64,000 bases of DNA from Bacteroidales bacterium (GCA_017394765.1 JAFPXF010000097.1:1-64000), one strand, 5' to 3'. Positions 36,548 to 46,551 are shown, counted from the first letter of the stretch. A program made the numbers and translations. Notes: a model not told the origin generated them from the letters alone.

Positions 36548-39500
36548 ATGAACGCCCTGCGCCGCATCCTGCTCCTTCTCCTGCCCTGCCTGCTTCTTGC
36601 AACAAACAGTCTGGCACAATCCACAACGACAGAGAGGGATCAGGTGTTTTTGCGCATGCTCCAAAAGCAGGTTGATTCATTATATCACACCTTTGACAAG
36701 GCCGACGACCCCGTCAGGCTCCTCACTGTGCGCATAGAGTATCGCCATGACTGCAGATGGTCTGCCGCCATGGGCAACATCATCGGCCAAATGGATGACG
36801 AGCGCGCCCAATTGAGCGTCACCATGCGCGTAGGCACCGAGTGGGTGGACAACTTCTCCCCCACCGATGGTCTCCACCCCGACGAGGCACACCGCGTCAA
36901 GGTGTACGACATTCCCATGGATGGCAACGAGAAGGCCGTCAAGCAAATGCTTGCCCTGGCGGTACAAGAGGCATACCAGAAGGGGCGCGTGCGCTACCAC
37001 CGCGCACTGGCCGCCCAGAATAGTCGTCAAGTCGCTTCGCAGGGCGACTTTGTTCTCGAACCCTCTGTGGCCTATTTTGAGCCACCGCTCAACCTCGAAC
37101 TGCAGCCAGATGCCATCAGACACTCGTTGGCCACCTGCACCGGAGCACTTGACCACCCCGACTCTGCCCGCTGTTCCGCCGAACTGCACTTCCTACCTGT
37201 CCGCAGCTACTTGGTCAACAGCGAAGGCACGTCCATCGTTCAGAATGGCACACGCGTTGCGCTGACCGTCACCTTGTCGGGCACGGCAGACGACGGAACG
37301 CCTCTCAACCTGCACAAGCACTACTATGGCACCGAGCCCCACGACTTGCCCCTGGCAGAGGAGCTCGCACGCGATGTGCAAGCCATGGAAAAAAACATGA
37401 CACAGTTGCGCCATTCCCGGCAGGGCACCGCCTCGCTCTGCCCCGTGCTGTTTGAAGACGAGGCCAGCCCCGTCTTTTGGCAGTACGCTCTCACCCCGCT
37501 GCTGCTCAGCCCCGACGCACCCCTCAACGCCACATTGACCCCCTCCCACTGGAAGGTCATTTCCGACCCCACGGAAACATTATACAATAATAGTAAACTG
37601 TTCGGAAGCTATTTCTATGACGATGAAGGCAAAGAGGGCGAGCGGCTGGTCCTCATCGACAACGGCCAGCTCGTCACTGTGCCCTATGCTGCCAACAACA
37701 GCCGACAGTTTCACCACAGCAACGGCCACGGACGCTCGTCGCTCGACCGCACCCCTGTGCCTGTTCCCGCCAATCTGCTGGTCTCGACCAGCACACCGTT
37801 GTCTCAAAACGAGCTTTATCAGCAATTCAAACAAACCATTGCCGCCCAACATGCCGATTTCGGATACCGGGTGTCTGCCGCTTCCATTGAAGGGAATGTG
37901 ATTCGTCCGTCCGTCATTTGGAAAGTATTTGCCGACAGCCGGCCCGACGAGCTTGTTCACGGCATGGAACTGTCGGGAACATCCCGCATGCTGTTGTCCC
38001 AAATCGGCGGTGGCGGCTCCCTCCCCGCCTGTCTTCCCGACACGGTCAACGGTGCCAACTTCCATTGTTGCGCCCCGAGCACATCGGTCAAGCTCATGGA
38101 AGCACGATGCTCCACCCCCATGAGTTTCCAGCCTGCCATTGCCCCGCTGGAGGACAATCCCGGTGCGGAGGAAACCCTTGACGACGAGATGCTGTTCAAA
38201 GCCATGGAGGACGACATCCAATCGTCTTTGGACTCGTTCAAAACAGGTGTTCTTCCCGGGGCTTACTATATCCGGCACATGATCACGGATGCACAAAGTT
38301 TCCATGTTTCCAGCATTTTGGGCAGTACAGCCTCGGCTGCATCCCGTCCCGTCAGGAAGGTGGAGACACGGGTTTTGGTGGGGGACAACACTTTCAACAA
38401 CGACAACGTGATCGACGAGCAGTCGCGCGATGTGGCCACCAGAGAGCTTCCTTGGGGAAACGACTACCGTCAAATCCGGCGCGAACTTCATGCCTCATCG
38501 GAGGCCGCCTACAGACAAGCCTTGTGCCAATATGCCGAAAAGGAACAGCAATTGAAGTTGTTGGGCGACTCCGTGCAGAACACACTCCTGCCCGACCGAA
38601 GACCGGCCTGGGTGACCAATCTGTCCATTGAGAGTCCTTACGAGGCCACCACTTCCGCACAACTGGAGGAGCTCGCCAATTCCCTTTCGCATCAGTTTTA
38701 CCGTCACGATTTTCTGACGCTCTCGCGGGTGGACGTGGATGCCTATTGCGGTCATGTCAATTTCCGTGGCAGCGACGGTGTCCGATACACACAGCCTCTC
38801 AACGTGTTGCGCATCCGTGTCGTGGCCGAGACCATCGCCAACGACGGCAGTCCCCTTCATGACGAGATCGAAATCCTATACCGACACATCCAGGATATTT
38901 CGCAGCGGGATGAACTGTTGGCATCGATTGAAGAGATGGTGGAAAGGTTGCAACAATGGCGTGCAGCACCTTCCATAAAAGCACCTTACACAGGTCCGGT
39001 TTTGTTTGAGGGGGAAGCTGCCGCCACCATGTTCGCACATGCTTTCGTGGAAAACAGGCCGAATCTTGTGGCCACCCGCCCCAAAGTACGGATCGGTTCC
39101 CGGAATCTCATGCCGGAACTGGTACGTTATCCTTCCATCGGAGATAAAATTGAACAGCGTGTGGTGAGCAATATCGTAAGCATCAGCGCCTTGAACAGCA
39201 AACCCATGAATCCGCCCCTGTTGGGAAGTTCCGAAATCGATGCTGACGGCGTGAAGCTCGAACCGCATTGGGAACTCATTCATCGCGGAAAACTCGTGTC
39301 CCTGCTCCACACCCGCGTGCCGACCGATGTCCACTCCGAATCCAACGGACATCAAAGACTGGTGCTGCACGACGGACGCATCAGCAGTGCCCCCGGGCCT
39401 GGCGTATTGGAAATGAGTTGCCATAAAACCGCAGAAAAAAGCCAGCTATATAAGTCCCTGCGCAAATTGGCTCAAGCCTCCGGCCTGAAATATGCCTATG

Positions 39501-39799
39501 TAATCCATAAGACCACGCTGGAAAACGGCAAGCTCAAACCCGTGTTTGTCAGCCGGATGGACGTGTCCACGGGCAAATTGGCGCCCGTCAGGGTTCCTGC
39601 TGCCATCGACTGCGACATGAACGACTTCATGCACTTGGTGGCCGCTTCCAAAACAACAATGACTTACAACTATCTGGCGCCAACGGGGTTTTCTAACCCA
39701 TGCGGTAACGGAGAGCGTCTCGAAGGCATCCCTTGCAGCTTCATCTTGCCCGACGCGCTACTGATAGACAATTTCAACATATTGAATAACAATAAGTAA
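36548..39799 (+). CDS. Secreted tandem TldD/PmbA-like protein
   Basis: 1083 residues after a signal peptide (MNALRRILLLLLPCLLLATN). Two TldD/PmbA-like halves can be traced: FGSYFYDDEGKEGERLVLID with GHGRSSLD near residue 360-400, and LLGSSEIDADGVKLEPHWEL with HQRLVLHDGRISSAPGPGVL near 890-950. Where TldD has the metal-binding HExxGH helix, this protein has PVLFEDEASPVFWQYAL and PVLFEGEAAATMFAHAFV, without the His pair. So it is probably a secreted, non-catalytic or altered member of peptidase family U62. Cotranscribed with purA by spacing, but probably unrelated in function. Confidence 0.6.
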   Translation: MNALRRILLLLLPCLLLATNSLAQSTTTERDQVFLRMLQKQVDSLYHTFDKADDPVRLLTVRIEYRHDCRWSAAMGNIIGQMDDERAQLSVTMRVGTEWVDNFSPTDGLHPDEAHRVKVYDIPMDGNEKAVKQMLALAVQEAYQKGRVRYHRALAAQNSRQVASQGDFVLEPSVAYFEPPLNLELQPDAIRHSLATCTGALDHPDSARCSAELHFLPVRSYLVNSEGTSIVQNGTRVALTVTLSGTADDGTPLNLHKHYYGTEPHDLPLAEELARDVQAMEKNMTQLRHSRQGTASLCPVLFEDEASPVFWQYALTPLLLSPDAPLNATLTPSHWKVISDPTETLYNNSKLFGSYFYDDEGKEGERLVLIDNGQLVTVPYAANNSRQFHHSNGHGRSSLDRTPVPVPANLLVSTSTPLSQNELYQQFKQTIAAQHADFGYRVSAASIEGNVIRPSVIWKVFADSRPDELVHGMELSGTSRMLLSQIGGGGSLPACLPDTVNGANFHCCAPSTSVKLMEARCSTPMSFQPAIAPLEDNPGAEETLDDEMLFKAMEDDIQSSLDSFKTGVLPGAYYIRHMITDAQSFHVSSILGSTASAASRPVRKVETRVLVGDNTFNNDNVIDEQSRDVATRELPWGNDYRQIRRELHASSEAAYRQALCQYAEKEQQLKLLGDSVQNTLLPDRRPAWVTNLSIESPYEATTSAQLEELANSLSHQFYRHDFLTLSRVDVDAYCGHVNFRGSDGVRYTQPLNVLRIRVVAETIANDGSPLHDEIEILYRHIQDISQRDELLASIEEMVERLQQWRAAPSIKAPYTGPVLFEGEAAATMFAHAFVENRPNLVATRPKVRIGSRNLMPELVRYPSIGDKIEQRVVSNIVSISALNSKPMNPPLLGSSEIDADGVKLEPHWELIHRGKLVSLLHTRVPTDVHSESNGHQRLVLHDGRISSAPGPGVLEMSCHKTAEKSQLYKSLRKLAQASGLKYAYVIHKTTLENGKLKPVFVSRMDVSTGKLAPVRVPAAIDCDMNDFMHLVAASKTTMTYNYLAPTGFSNPCGNGERLEGIPCSFILPDALLIDNFNILNNNK

Positions 39800-39886
39800 T
39801 GTTAATCATTTGGTTTTTTTAACATAAAAAACAATTTTGTTGAAAAAAAATAGGGTTTTCTCTTTTCATGCAAAAAAATAATTTCC

Positions 39887-39894
39887 TATTTTTG
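39887..39894 (+). promoter_or_regulatory. -7 element of pyrB-pyrI
   Basis: TATTTTTG followed by CGAG, about 70 nt before the pyrB start. Confidence 0.6.
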
Positions 39895-39950
39895 CGAGAT
39901 TTTTGTGGCGCAGGACTTTAAAATATCGTTTATATTAACTACAAAAATAT

Positions 39951-39956
39951 AGGAGG
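39951..39956 (+). promoter_or_regulatory. Strong Shine-Dalgarno that fixes the TTG start of pyrB
   Basis: AGGAGG, 7 nt before TTG 39964. Such a clear site is rare in this window. The nearby ATG (39978) is out of frame and stops after three codons. Confidence 0.75.
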
Positions 39957-39963
39957 ATTTATT

Positions 39964-40887
39964 TTGCTTAAAAACAGATGTTTAATTGACCCGTCGGACT
40001 TCACTCGTGAGGAGTTCCGTGAAATCTTCGATTTGGCGCATCAGATTATTGCCGATCCGAAGAAGTATTGGAAGAGTTGTGAGGGAAAGATCCTGGCAAC
40101 TCTTTTTTATGAACCGAGCACGCGTACGCGTTTGAGTTTTGAGACCGCCATGTTGCGTTTAGGCGGCCAAGTCATTGGCTTCTCGGAGGCTGCGTCCTCT
40201 TCGACCGCCAAGGGCGAGAGCATTGCCGACACGTTGCGCACTGTGGAGTGCTACGCCGACATCGCGGCGATGCGCCATCCCAAGGAGGGTGCCCCGCGCT
40301 TGGCTTCGCACTACATCCAAATGCCGCTCATCAACGCCGGCGACGGTGGTCACCAGCACCCCACGCAGACGCTGACCGACATTCTCACCATCGAGCGCCT
40401 GCGCGGCAACGTGGAGAACAAAACCTACGGCTTCTGCGGCGACCTCAAGTTCGGCCGCACCGTGCACTCCCTCGTCAAATTCCTCAGCAACTATGAAGGT
40501 GTCCGCTTCATCTTCATCTCCCCGGAGGAGCTGCGCGTGCCCGAGTACATCCGCGAGGAGGTGGTCCGTAAGAAAGGCATCCCCTTCCAGGAGGTGGACC
40601 AGATGGAACCCTACATGGGCGAGATGGACTTCCTCTACATGACCCGCGTGCAGCGTGAACGCTTCTTCAACGAAGAGGACTACATCCGTCTGAAAGACCG
40701 TTTCATCCTCGATGCCGAGAAGATGACTTACGCGCGTCCCGACACCTACATCCTGCACCCCCTGCCCCGTGTCAACGAGATCAGCGTCGAAGTCGATAGC
40801 GATCCCCGGGCACAATACTTCAACCAGGCCAAGAACGGCATGTTCGTTCGCATGGCCCTTATTTTAAAATTATTGGGAATTTATTGA
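39964..40887 (+). CDS. pyrB: Aspartate carbamoyltransferase, catalytic chain
   Basis: 307 residues from a TTG start supported by AGGAGG upstream ([20 protein letters not shown]). Carbamoyl-phosphate site [13 protein letters not shown] and the late HPLPR loop are intact. It makes carbamoyl aspartate in pyrimidine synthesis and is followed by its regulatory chain gene. Confidence 0.96.
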   Translation: MLKNRCLIDPSDFTREEFREIFDLAHQIIADPKKYWKSCEGKILATLFYEPSTRTRLSFETAMLRLGGQVIGFSEAASSSTAKGESIADTLRTVECYADIAAMRHPKEGAPRLASHYIQMPLINAGDGGHQHPTQTLTDILTIERLRGNVENKTYGFCGDLKFGRTVHSLVKFLSNYEGVRFIFISPEELRVPEYIREEVVRKKGIPFQEVDQMEPYMGEMDFLYMTRVQRERFFNEEDYIRLKDRFILDAEKMTYARPDTYILHPLPRVNEISVEVDSDPRAQYFNQAKNGMFVRMALILKLLGIY

Positions 40888-40976
40888 TTGGCAATTAGTT
40901 ATTGGCTATTGGCCAAAAAAACAACACCCAAAAACCAACACCCAAAAAAATCATCCAACTGCCAAAAAAAATCATC

Positions 40977-41411
40977 ATGTTAGAAATCAACAGCATAGAA
41001 AAGGGTATTGTCATTGACCACATCAAGGCCGGCTACGGTATCACGGTGTTCAACTACCTGCACCTTGACAAGGCCGATTATAATGTGGCACTCATCTGCA
41101 ACGCCTACAGCCAGAAAATGGGCAAAAAGGACATCATCAAGATCAACAACGTCATTGACATCAACTACGACTTCCTCGGCCTCATCGACCCGAATGCCAC
41201 TGTCAACATCATTGAAGACGGCAAAACCGTCAAGAAGGTGAAACTCGAGGTGCCGGAAAAGGTGACCAACATCATCAAGTGCAAGAACCCGCGCTGCGTG
41301 ACCTCCGTGGAGCATTATTTCGACCATGTGTTCCACTTGGTGGACAAGGAGAAGCGCTCTTATCGATGCGAATATTGCGACGACATCGTTATTCCTTACC
41401 CCAACCAATAG
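40977..41411 (+). CDS. pyrI: Aspartate carbamoyltransferase, regulatory chain
   Basis: 144 residues from ATG 40977 (MLEINSIEKGIVIDHIKAGY); upstream in-frame sequence is A-rich spacer. It binds nucleotide effectors and zinc: the Cys set CKNPRC and CEYC is present near the C-terminus. Cotranscribed with pyrB, ended by a hairpin at 41443-41480. Confidence 0.95.
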   Translation: MLEINSIEKGIVIDHIKAGYGITVFNYLHLDKADYNVALICNAYSQKMGKKDIIKINNVIDINYDFLGLIDPNATVNIIEDGKTVKKVKLEVPEKVTNIIKCKNPRCVTSVEHYFDHVFHLVDKEKRSYRCEYCDDIVIPYPNQ

Positions 41412-41442
41412 GCTGAACAGCATTCCCAATACCGCCCAATAC

Positions 41443-41480
41443 AAATGTACAACACTGACAATCAGTGTTGTACATTTTTT
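41443..41480 (+). terminator. Intrinsic terminator after pyrI
   Basis: A 16-bp stem (AAATGTACAACACTGA with TCAGTGTTGTACATTT) around a 3-nt loop, followed by T-rich sequence. Confidence 0.85.
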
Positions 41481-41515
41481 TCTCTCTAAAAAAGGGTTTA
41501 TATGCAAAAAGTTTG

Positions 41516-41523
41516 TATCTTTG
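41516..41523 (+). promoter_or_regulatory. -7 element of tRNA-Cys
   Basis: TATCTTTG followed by CAGCC, 16 nt before the tRNA. Confidence 0.6.
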
Positions 41524-41539
41524 CAGCCTCTTAACGAAT

Positions 41540-41610
41540 GGTCTCTTGGCCGAGTGGTTAGGTACCGGTCTGCAAAACCGTTGACTCCAGTTCGAATCTG
41601 GAAGAGACCT
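41540..41610 (+). tRNA. tRNA-Cys(GCA)
   Basis: Acceptor GGTCTCT pairs with AGAGACC; anticodon arm CGGT/ACCG around CTGCAAA gives anticodon GCA; T-arm CCAG/CTGG around TTCGAAT. 71 nt, CCA not encoded. Confidence 0.95.
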
Positions 41611-41611
41611 C

Positions 41612-41638
41612 AAAAGCGCCTTGTCAGGCGCTTTTTTT
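41612..41638 (+). terminator. Intrinsic terminator after tRNA-Cys
   Basis: AAAAGCGCC pairs with GGCGCTTTT around TTGTCA, followed by T residues. Confidence 0.85.
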
Positions 41639-41698
41639 CATCCATCTCTTTTCCTCCCGTTTTTTAGAACAAACCCTTTGACGGTTTGAAAATTTGTC

Positions 41699-41706
41699 TA
41701 TCTTTG
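41699..41706 (+). promoter_or_regulatory. -7 element of the TPM-domain gene
   Basis: TATCTTTG followed by CCGC, about 35 nt before the likely start. Confidence 0.6.
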
Positions 41707-41740
41707 CCGCTGCAAAATGATTAATAAATCTCTAAAAGTA

Positions 41741-43072
41741 ATGATGATGAAAAAACTCTGCAACTTCCTTGTAATGATTCTGCTTTTGACAGCCGGAACG
41801 GCAGCTTCCGCGGCCAGTCTGCCCGCCAAAAGCAACAAGTATGTCAACGACAACGCACAAGTGCTCAGCGGCAATGAGCTGAACCAACTGCGCACGGACG
41901 TGAAAGCCATGTGCGACTACTATCCCTATCAGATTGCAGTATGCATCGTGCCGACGCTCAACGGCATGGAAATTGGAGACTATGCTGCCGCCGTGGGCCA
42001 AAAGTGGAATGTGACGAACGATGGCGACAACGGCCTGCTCATCTTGGTAAAGGCCAAATCAGGCAACGAATCAGGCCAGGCCCACCTTCTCACAAGTCCC
42101 GATTTAAGCACGTCACTCCCTTCGTCAATACTCAAAAAAATCATCCAGCAGGAGATGATTCCGCATTTCCGCAACAATGACTATTACAGCGGCATAGAAG
42201 CCGCCCTGGAATTTCTCAACAACTTGCCGCAATTAGAGACGACAACGCCAGCGGCCACAACCACCAACACAGACAATTACGAAAACAATGAAGTTCCCCA
42301 AGCCCAATCGCAAAGAAATTTTGGCGGCGGTCTCTTAAAATGGATATTGTTGGGTGCCGGCGCACTTGTTTTGTTGTCCCTTTTCCGCAAGATGATGAAC
42401 AGGGCCAAATCCGCAATCACGCCCAGAAGCGGCACCGAGCAGCATTCAACCACCAATGACAACAACACTTCCATGCGGAACCAACGACCCGATCTTGGCG
42501 GACAAAGGCCGGGCAGGCCGAGTGGATCGCAACCGTACAATCCAGGGAACGCTTACTCTGACGACCGCAACCAAAGCAAGGAGGACATGATTCGGGAAAT
42601 GGAAGCTGAACGGCGTTCCATGTCGAACGAACGAACAGGCAGCAGCTATGTAACCGATTTGAACAGCGGACTTCCGCAGGACATGGAGAATGAGCTGAAG
42701 CAATATTTTTCCGGCAGCAGCGGTGCCATCGACGAGAAGACTTTGGAGGAGATGCTGAAGAAGATGGCCACACGTCAAGGCAACGGCACAAGCCTGATTG
42801 ACATGGCCAAGAAGGCCATGAAAGTCGCCATGTCCGTGGGGGCAGGAGTGGTTGCACTCAAGCTCCTCAAGAACATCTTGTTGAGAAATGGCGGCACTGA
42901 CGAGGACGGCGGCATTTTAGGAAAGATCCTGCGTGGCGGCAAAAGCAGTGCCGACAACGGTCCTCTGGGCGACAAGCCGGCCTCAAGTGGCACGAAACCG
43001 AACCTTGGCGGCAAGAAGCCGAACCTCGGTGGCGGGAACAGGGAGGGCAGCTCCGCAACAGGTAGCTGGTAG
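41741..43072 (+). CDS. TPM-domain protein (YgcG family)
   Basis: About 443 residues from the MMMKK cluster, which starts the signal peptide (MKKLCNFLVMILLLTAGTAA); an ATG at 41717 lies too close to the promoter. The TPM domain spans about 25-165 (VNDNAQVLSGNELNQLRTDV, GDNGLLILV). A single membrane helix follows (WILLGAGALVLLSLF), then a Ser/Gly/Asn-rich tail ending in GGKKPNLGGG-type repeats. Family members are linked to membrane protein turnover and photosystem repair; role here unknown. Confidence 0.8.
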   Translation: MMMKKLCNFLVMILLLTAGTAASAASLPAKSNKYVNDNAQVLSGNELNQLRTDVKAMCDYYPYQIAVCIVPTLNGMEIGDYAAAVGQKWNVTNDGDNGLLILVKAKSGNESGQAHLLTSPDLSTSLPSSILKKIIQQEMIPHFRNNDYYSGIEAALEFLNNLPQLETTTPAATTTNTDNYENNEVPQAQSQRNFGGGLLKWILLGAGALVLLSLFRKMMNRAKSAITPRSGTEQHSTTNDNNTSMRNQRPDLGGQRPGRPSGSQPYNPGNAYSDDRNQSKEDMIREMEAERRSMSNERTGSSYVTDLNSGLPQDMENELKQYFSGSSGAIDEKTLEEMLKKMATRQGNGTSLIDMAKKAMKVAMSVGAGVVALKLLKNILLRNGGTDEDGGILGKILRGGKSSADNGPLGDKPASSGTKPNLGGKKPNLGGGNREGSSATGSW

Positions 43073-43151
43073 TCTCCCTCTTGTGTCGCATCATGCAAAA
43101 TGCCCATGTAACAAACGAGTCGTCAACTGAACGTATAACAAATTTTATTTG

Positions 43152-43159
43152 TATCTTTG
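43152..43159 (+). promoter_or_regulatory. -7 element of the superoxide reductase gene
   Basis: TATCTTTG followed by CCCTC, leaving a 70-nt leader before the ATG at 43236. Confidence 0.6.
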
Positions 43160-43235
43160 CCCTCGCTTAGAGGATGGGGATTATGCCCTTTCTTCACAGC
43201 TCAAAAACAAATGTAAAACAACAAAAAAGAGTATT

Positions 43236-43619
43236 ATGGAACTGAAATTTTATCGTTGCCCGCACTGTGGCAATATCATCGTCAAGCCGGTGGATTCCGG
43301 TGTCAACGTCGTTTGCTGCGGCGCCCCCATGGAGGAACTGATTCCTTTCTTGCAAGAAGAGTTGCGTGAAAAACATCTCCCCGTCGTCACATGGAAAGAC
43401 GAATGCACACTGCATGTGGAAGTCGGCAGCACGCTGCACCCCATGCTTGAGGCACACCACATCGCTTTCATCTGCGTGGAATTCGAGAACGGCTACCGCT
43501 TTGTCGGGCTGAAAGAACAACCCGTCGCCGACATCTGTGTATGCGATGACAAGCCTGTTGCCGTGTACGAATATTGCAACCTGCACGGTCTCTGGAAAGT
43601 GGAGGTGCCGGCCCGTTAG
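43236..43619 (+). CDS. Desulfoferrodoxin / superoxide reductase
   Basis: 127 residues from ATG 43236 (MELKFYRCPHCGNIIVKPVD). N-terminal desulforedoxin-like iron site (CPHC and VVCCGAPM), then the catalytic iron site with HPMLEAHHIAF and the Cys/His pair in YEYCNLHGLWK. It reduces superoxide to peroxide without making oxygen, typical for anaerobes. The rubrerythrin gene follows, which fits peroxide removal. Confidence 0.93.
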   Translation: MELKFYRCPHCGNIIVKPVDSGVNVVCCGAPMEELIPFLQEELREKHLPVVTWKDECTLHVEVGSTLHPMLEAHHIAFICVEFENGYRFVGLKEQPVADICVCDDKPVAVYEYCNLHGLWKVEVPAR

Positions 43620-43674
43620 GCAACAACACATCGAAAATTCCAATTATCAATAAAAACACAAAACCCAGAAAAAA

Positions 43675-44217
43675 ATGGAACAGAACAAGTATGCCGGTAC
43701 ACAAACCGAAAAGAACTTGCAAGCCGCATTTGCCGGCGAGTCGCAAGCACGCAACAAATACACCTACTTCGCCTCTACGGCCAAGAAGGAGGGTTACGAG
43801 CAGATTGCCGCCCTCTTCTTGAAAACCGCCGAGAATGAAAAAGAACACGCCAAGATGTGGTTCAAGGAACTGAACGGCATTGGCGACACCGCCGCGAACC
43901 TGGCCGCCGCCGCCGATGGCGAGAACTATGAATGGACGGACATGTACGAAGGTTTTGCCAAAACCGCCGAAGAGGAAGGCTTCAAAGACCTGGCCCGCAA
44001 GTTCCGCTTTGTCGCTGCCATCGAGAAGCATCACGAAGAGCGTTATCGCGCCCTGCTGAAGAACGTGGAGACCGCCACCGTGTTTGCCAAGTCCGAGGTG
44101 AAGGTTTGGGAATGCCGCAACTGTGGCCACATCATTGTCGGCACAAAGGCCCCCGAGATTTGCCCCACTTGCGCACATCCGAAATCCTATTTCGAGATCA
44201 ATTGCGAAAATTACTAA
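43675..44217 (+). CDS. rbr: Rubrerythrin
   Basis: 180 residues: four-helix di-iron domain with ExxH-type ligands ([30 protein letters not shown]) and a C-terminal rubredoxin domain ([10 protein letters not shown] and [11 protein letters not shown]). It reduces hydrogen peroxide in anaerobes. It follows the superoxide reductase gene by 55 bp, so the pair forms an oxidative-stress operon. Confidence 0.95.
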   Translation: MEQNKYAGTQTEKNLQAAFAGESQARNKYTYFASTAKKEGYEQIAALFLKTAENEKEHAKMWFKELNGIGDTAANLAAAADGENYEWTDMYEGFAKTAEEEGFKDLARKFRFVAAIEKHHEERYRALLKNVETATVFAKSEVKVWECRNCGHIIVGTKAPEICPTCAHPKSYFEINCENY

Positions 44218-44250
44218 CCCGGCGATTTCGTCAGCCTTTTCACCCATACG

Positions 44251-45333
44251 ATGAGGAAATTTCTTGTCATCATCACGCTTCTTCTCTCCTGTTTTGCAGG
44301 CTTTGCGCAGACGGGGGGAGGGAGCGTGTATAATTTCCTCGATTTCAGCTACTCCCCGCGTGTCACCGCGCTCGGAGGAGATTTGATTTCCGTGCATGAT
44401 GACGATCCCACACTTCTCCCTGTAAATCCCTCGTACATTTCGCTGCGGCACCGTAACAATCTGGCGCTCAACTTCACCAACTATTTTGGGCGCACCAACT
44501 ACGCTTCTGTGCTCTATGGTTTCCAGATTCCCAAGGCGGGCACTTTTGCCGCCGAGCTGCGCTATGTGGGCTATGGCAACTTTCGCGGCGCCGACGCCTC
44601 CGGCATCGAGACGGGCACCTTCTCCGCCAACGACGTGGCCCTCACCCTCGGCTGGGGACGCGAGCTGAGCAAGCATTTCTCCATCGGTGCCGACCTGCAC
44701 CTCATCTTCTGCGGCTATGAGCAATACAACTCCTTTGGCCTCGCCGTTGATGTGGCCGGCAGCTACTTTAACGACGACAAGCGCCTCTCGATGACACTGC
44801 TTGCCAAGAACATCGGTTCCGAGCTGAAGCCCTTCATCCCCGGCCAATACAGGCATTCCCCCTTCGACTTGCAGTTCGCCCTGTCGCAAAAGCTGGAACA
44901 CATGCCGCTCCGCTACCACATCGTGTTGCACCACCTCTACCGTTGGAACATGAACTACTATGGCCCGGAGAATCCCTTCCTTGAAACCGATGCCACAACC
45001 AACACACTTGTCTATCCTTCCAAAGCCAAGCAGTTCTTTGACAACATGTTCCGTCATGTTAATTTCGGCTTGGAACTGGAATTCAAGTATTTTTCCCTCA
45101 TGGCGGCCTACAACCACAACATGCATCAGGAGATGAAGGTGGTGGCACGCCGCTCGATGGCCGGCTTCTCATACGGCTTCATGCTCAACATCAAGGGTGT
45201 ACGTTTCGGATTTGCGCGCCAACAGTACGCCATCGGTGCCGCTCCCAACTGCATCAGCCTGGCTTTCAATTTCGAAGAGCTTGCCAAAAACCACAAGGAG
45301 AAACAGGCCCGGAAGTTACAACGACAGGAATAA
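44251..45333 (+). CDS. porQ: Type IX secretion system protein PorQ
   Basis: 360 residues with signal peptide (MRKFLVIITLLLSCFAGFAQ) and the PorQ start GGGSVYNFLDFSYSPRVTAL followed by GGDLISVHDDDP. An outer-membrane barrel-like protein of the PorV/PorQ family, with a role in attaching or anchoring T9SS cargo. It agrees with the T9SS-sorted beta-helix protein at 22 kb. Other por genes are not in the window. Confidence 0.88.
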   Translation: MRKFLVIITLLLSCFAGFAQTGGGSVYNFLDFSYSPRVTALGGDLISVHDDDPTLLPVNPSYISLRHRNNLALNFTNYFGRTNYASVLYGFQIPKAGTFAAELRYVGYGNFRGADASGIETGTFSANDVALTLGWGRELSKHFSIGADLHLIFCGYEQYNSFGLAVDVAGSYFNDDKRLSMTLLAKNIGSELKPFIPGQYRHSPFDLQFALSQKLEHMPLRYHIVLHHLYRWNMNYYGPENPFLETDATTNTLVYPSKAKQFFDNMFRHVNFGLELEFKYFSLMAAYNHNMHQEMKVVARRSMAGFSYGFMLNIKGVRFGFARQQYAIGAAPNCISLAFNFEELAKNHKEKQARKLQRQE

Positions 45334-45354
45334 TCAAACCAATTTCTTTCTACA

Positions 45355-46551
45355 ATGATTCCCTTTTCCCCACCCCATATTGACAACAAGATTGTGGAGG
45401 AAGTGGTGGCCGCCTTGCGTTCCGGCTGGATCACCACGGGTCCCCGCACCAAAGCCTTTGAGAAACAAATCGCCGCTTTCTGCGGTGTCCAAAATGTACT
45501 GTGCGTGAACTCCGCTTCCTCCGGATTGGAGCTGATGCTGCACTGGCTCGGCATCGGTCCCGGCGATGAAGTCATTGTGCCGGCCTACACCTACACTGCC
45601 ACAGCGGCGGTGGTCATCCACTGCGGTGCCAAACCCGTGATGGTCGATGTGCATCCCGACTTTCTCATTGATGTCGGAAAGGTGCGCGACGCCATCACAC
45701 CCCGCACCAAGGCCATCATCCCCGTTGATATTGCGGGCTATCCCTGCGACTATGACGAGCTGAACGCACTGGTAAACGAAACGGCTGTACGGTCGCAATT
45801 CACGCCTGCCAATGAAGTGCAGCGTATGTTGGGCCGCCCGCTCTTGATGTCCGATGCCGCCCACTCACTGGGCGCCTGGTACAAGGGGCGCCGCACAGGC
45901 GCGCTGGCCGATGTGACCGTGTTTTCGTTCCATGCCGTCAAAAACCTCACCACAGCCGAAGGCGGTGCCATCTGCCTCAAATTGCCCGCTCCTTTCGACA
46001 CGGAACTCCTGTACAAGCAACTCTGCACCTACTCGCTGCACGGACAGTCGAAGGATGCACTTGCCAAGACGCAAATCGGCAACTGGCGCTACGATGTGCT
46101 TGATGCGGGCTACAAATGCAACATGACCGATGTGGCCGCCGCGATGGGCATCGTGGAGTTGGAGCGTTACGATCGCGAAATACTGCCGCGCCGTCGCAAG
46201 ATATTCGAGCAATATGCCGATGCTTTCCGCGATGACCCGCGTTTCCAAATCCCCGAATTCACCACACCCGACAAGACCACCTCGTACCATGTCTTCGCCC
46301 TTCGTCTCGCCCATGTCACGGAACCCGGGCGCGATGCCGTGATGCAACGCATCTTCGAACAGGAGGTGGCCGTCAACGTACATTTCATTCCCTTGCCGAT
46401 GCTGTCAGCCTACAAAAACAGAGGTTACAACATCCAGGATTATCCCGTGACGTACGACAACTTCGCTCGCGAAATCAGCTTGCCAGTCTATTACGACCTC
46501 ACGGATGAGCAAGTGCAACAGGTGGTGGCTGCCGTGAAAAAGGCGGTTTAA
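45355..46551 (+). CDS. DegT/DnrJ/EryC1/StrS-family aminotransferase
   Basis: 398 residues. PLP-dependent sugar aminotransferase fold: SGWITTGPRTKAFEKQIAAF, VNSASSGLELML, the PLP lysine in FSFHAVKNLTTAEGGA and LPVYYDLTDEQVQQVV at the end. It probably makes an amino sugar for surface polysaccharide; the precise substrate cannot be read. Its stop overlaps the convergent TonB-like gene by 4 bp. Confidence 0.92.
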   Translation: MIPFSPPHIDNKIVEEVVAALRSGWITTGPRTKAFEKQIAAFCGVQNVLCVNSASSGLELMLHWLGIGPGDEVIVPAYTYTATAAVVIHCGAKPVMVDVHPDFLIDVGKVRDAITPRTKAIIPVDIAGYPCDYDELNALVNETAVRSQFTPANEVQRMLGRPLLMSDAAHSLGAWYKGRRTGALADVTVFSFHAVKNLTTAEGGAICLKLPAPFDTELLYKQLCTYSLHGQSKDALAKTQIGNWRYDVLDAGYKCNMTDVAAAMGIVELERYDREILPRRRKIFEQYADAFRDDPRFQIPEFTTPDKTTSYHVFALRLAHVTEPGRDAVMQRIFEQEVAVNVHFIPLPMLSAYKNRGYNIQDYPVTYDNFAREISLPVYYDLTDEQVQQVVAAVKKAV

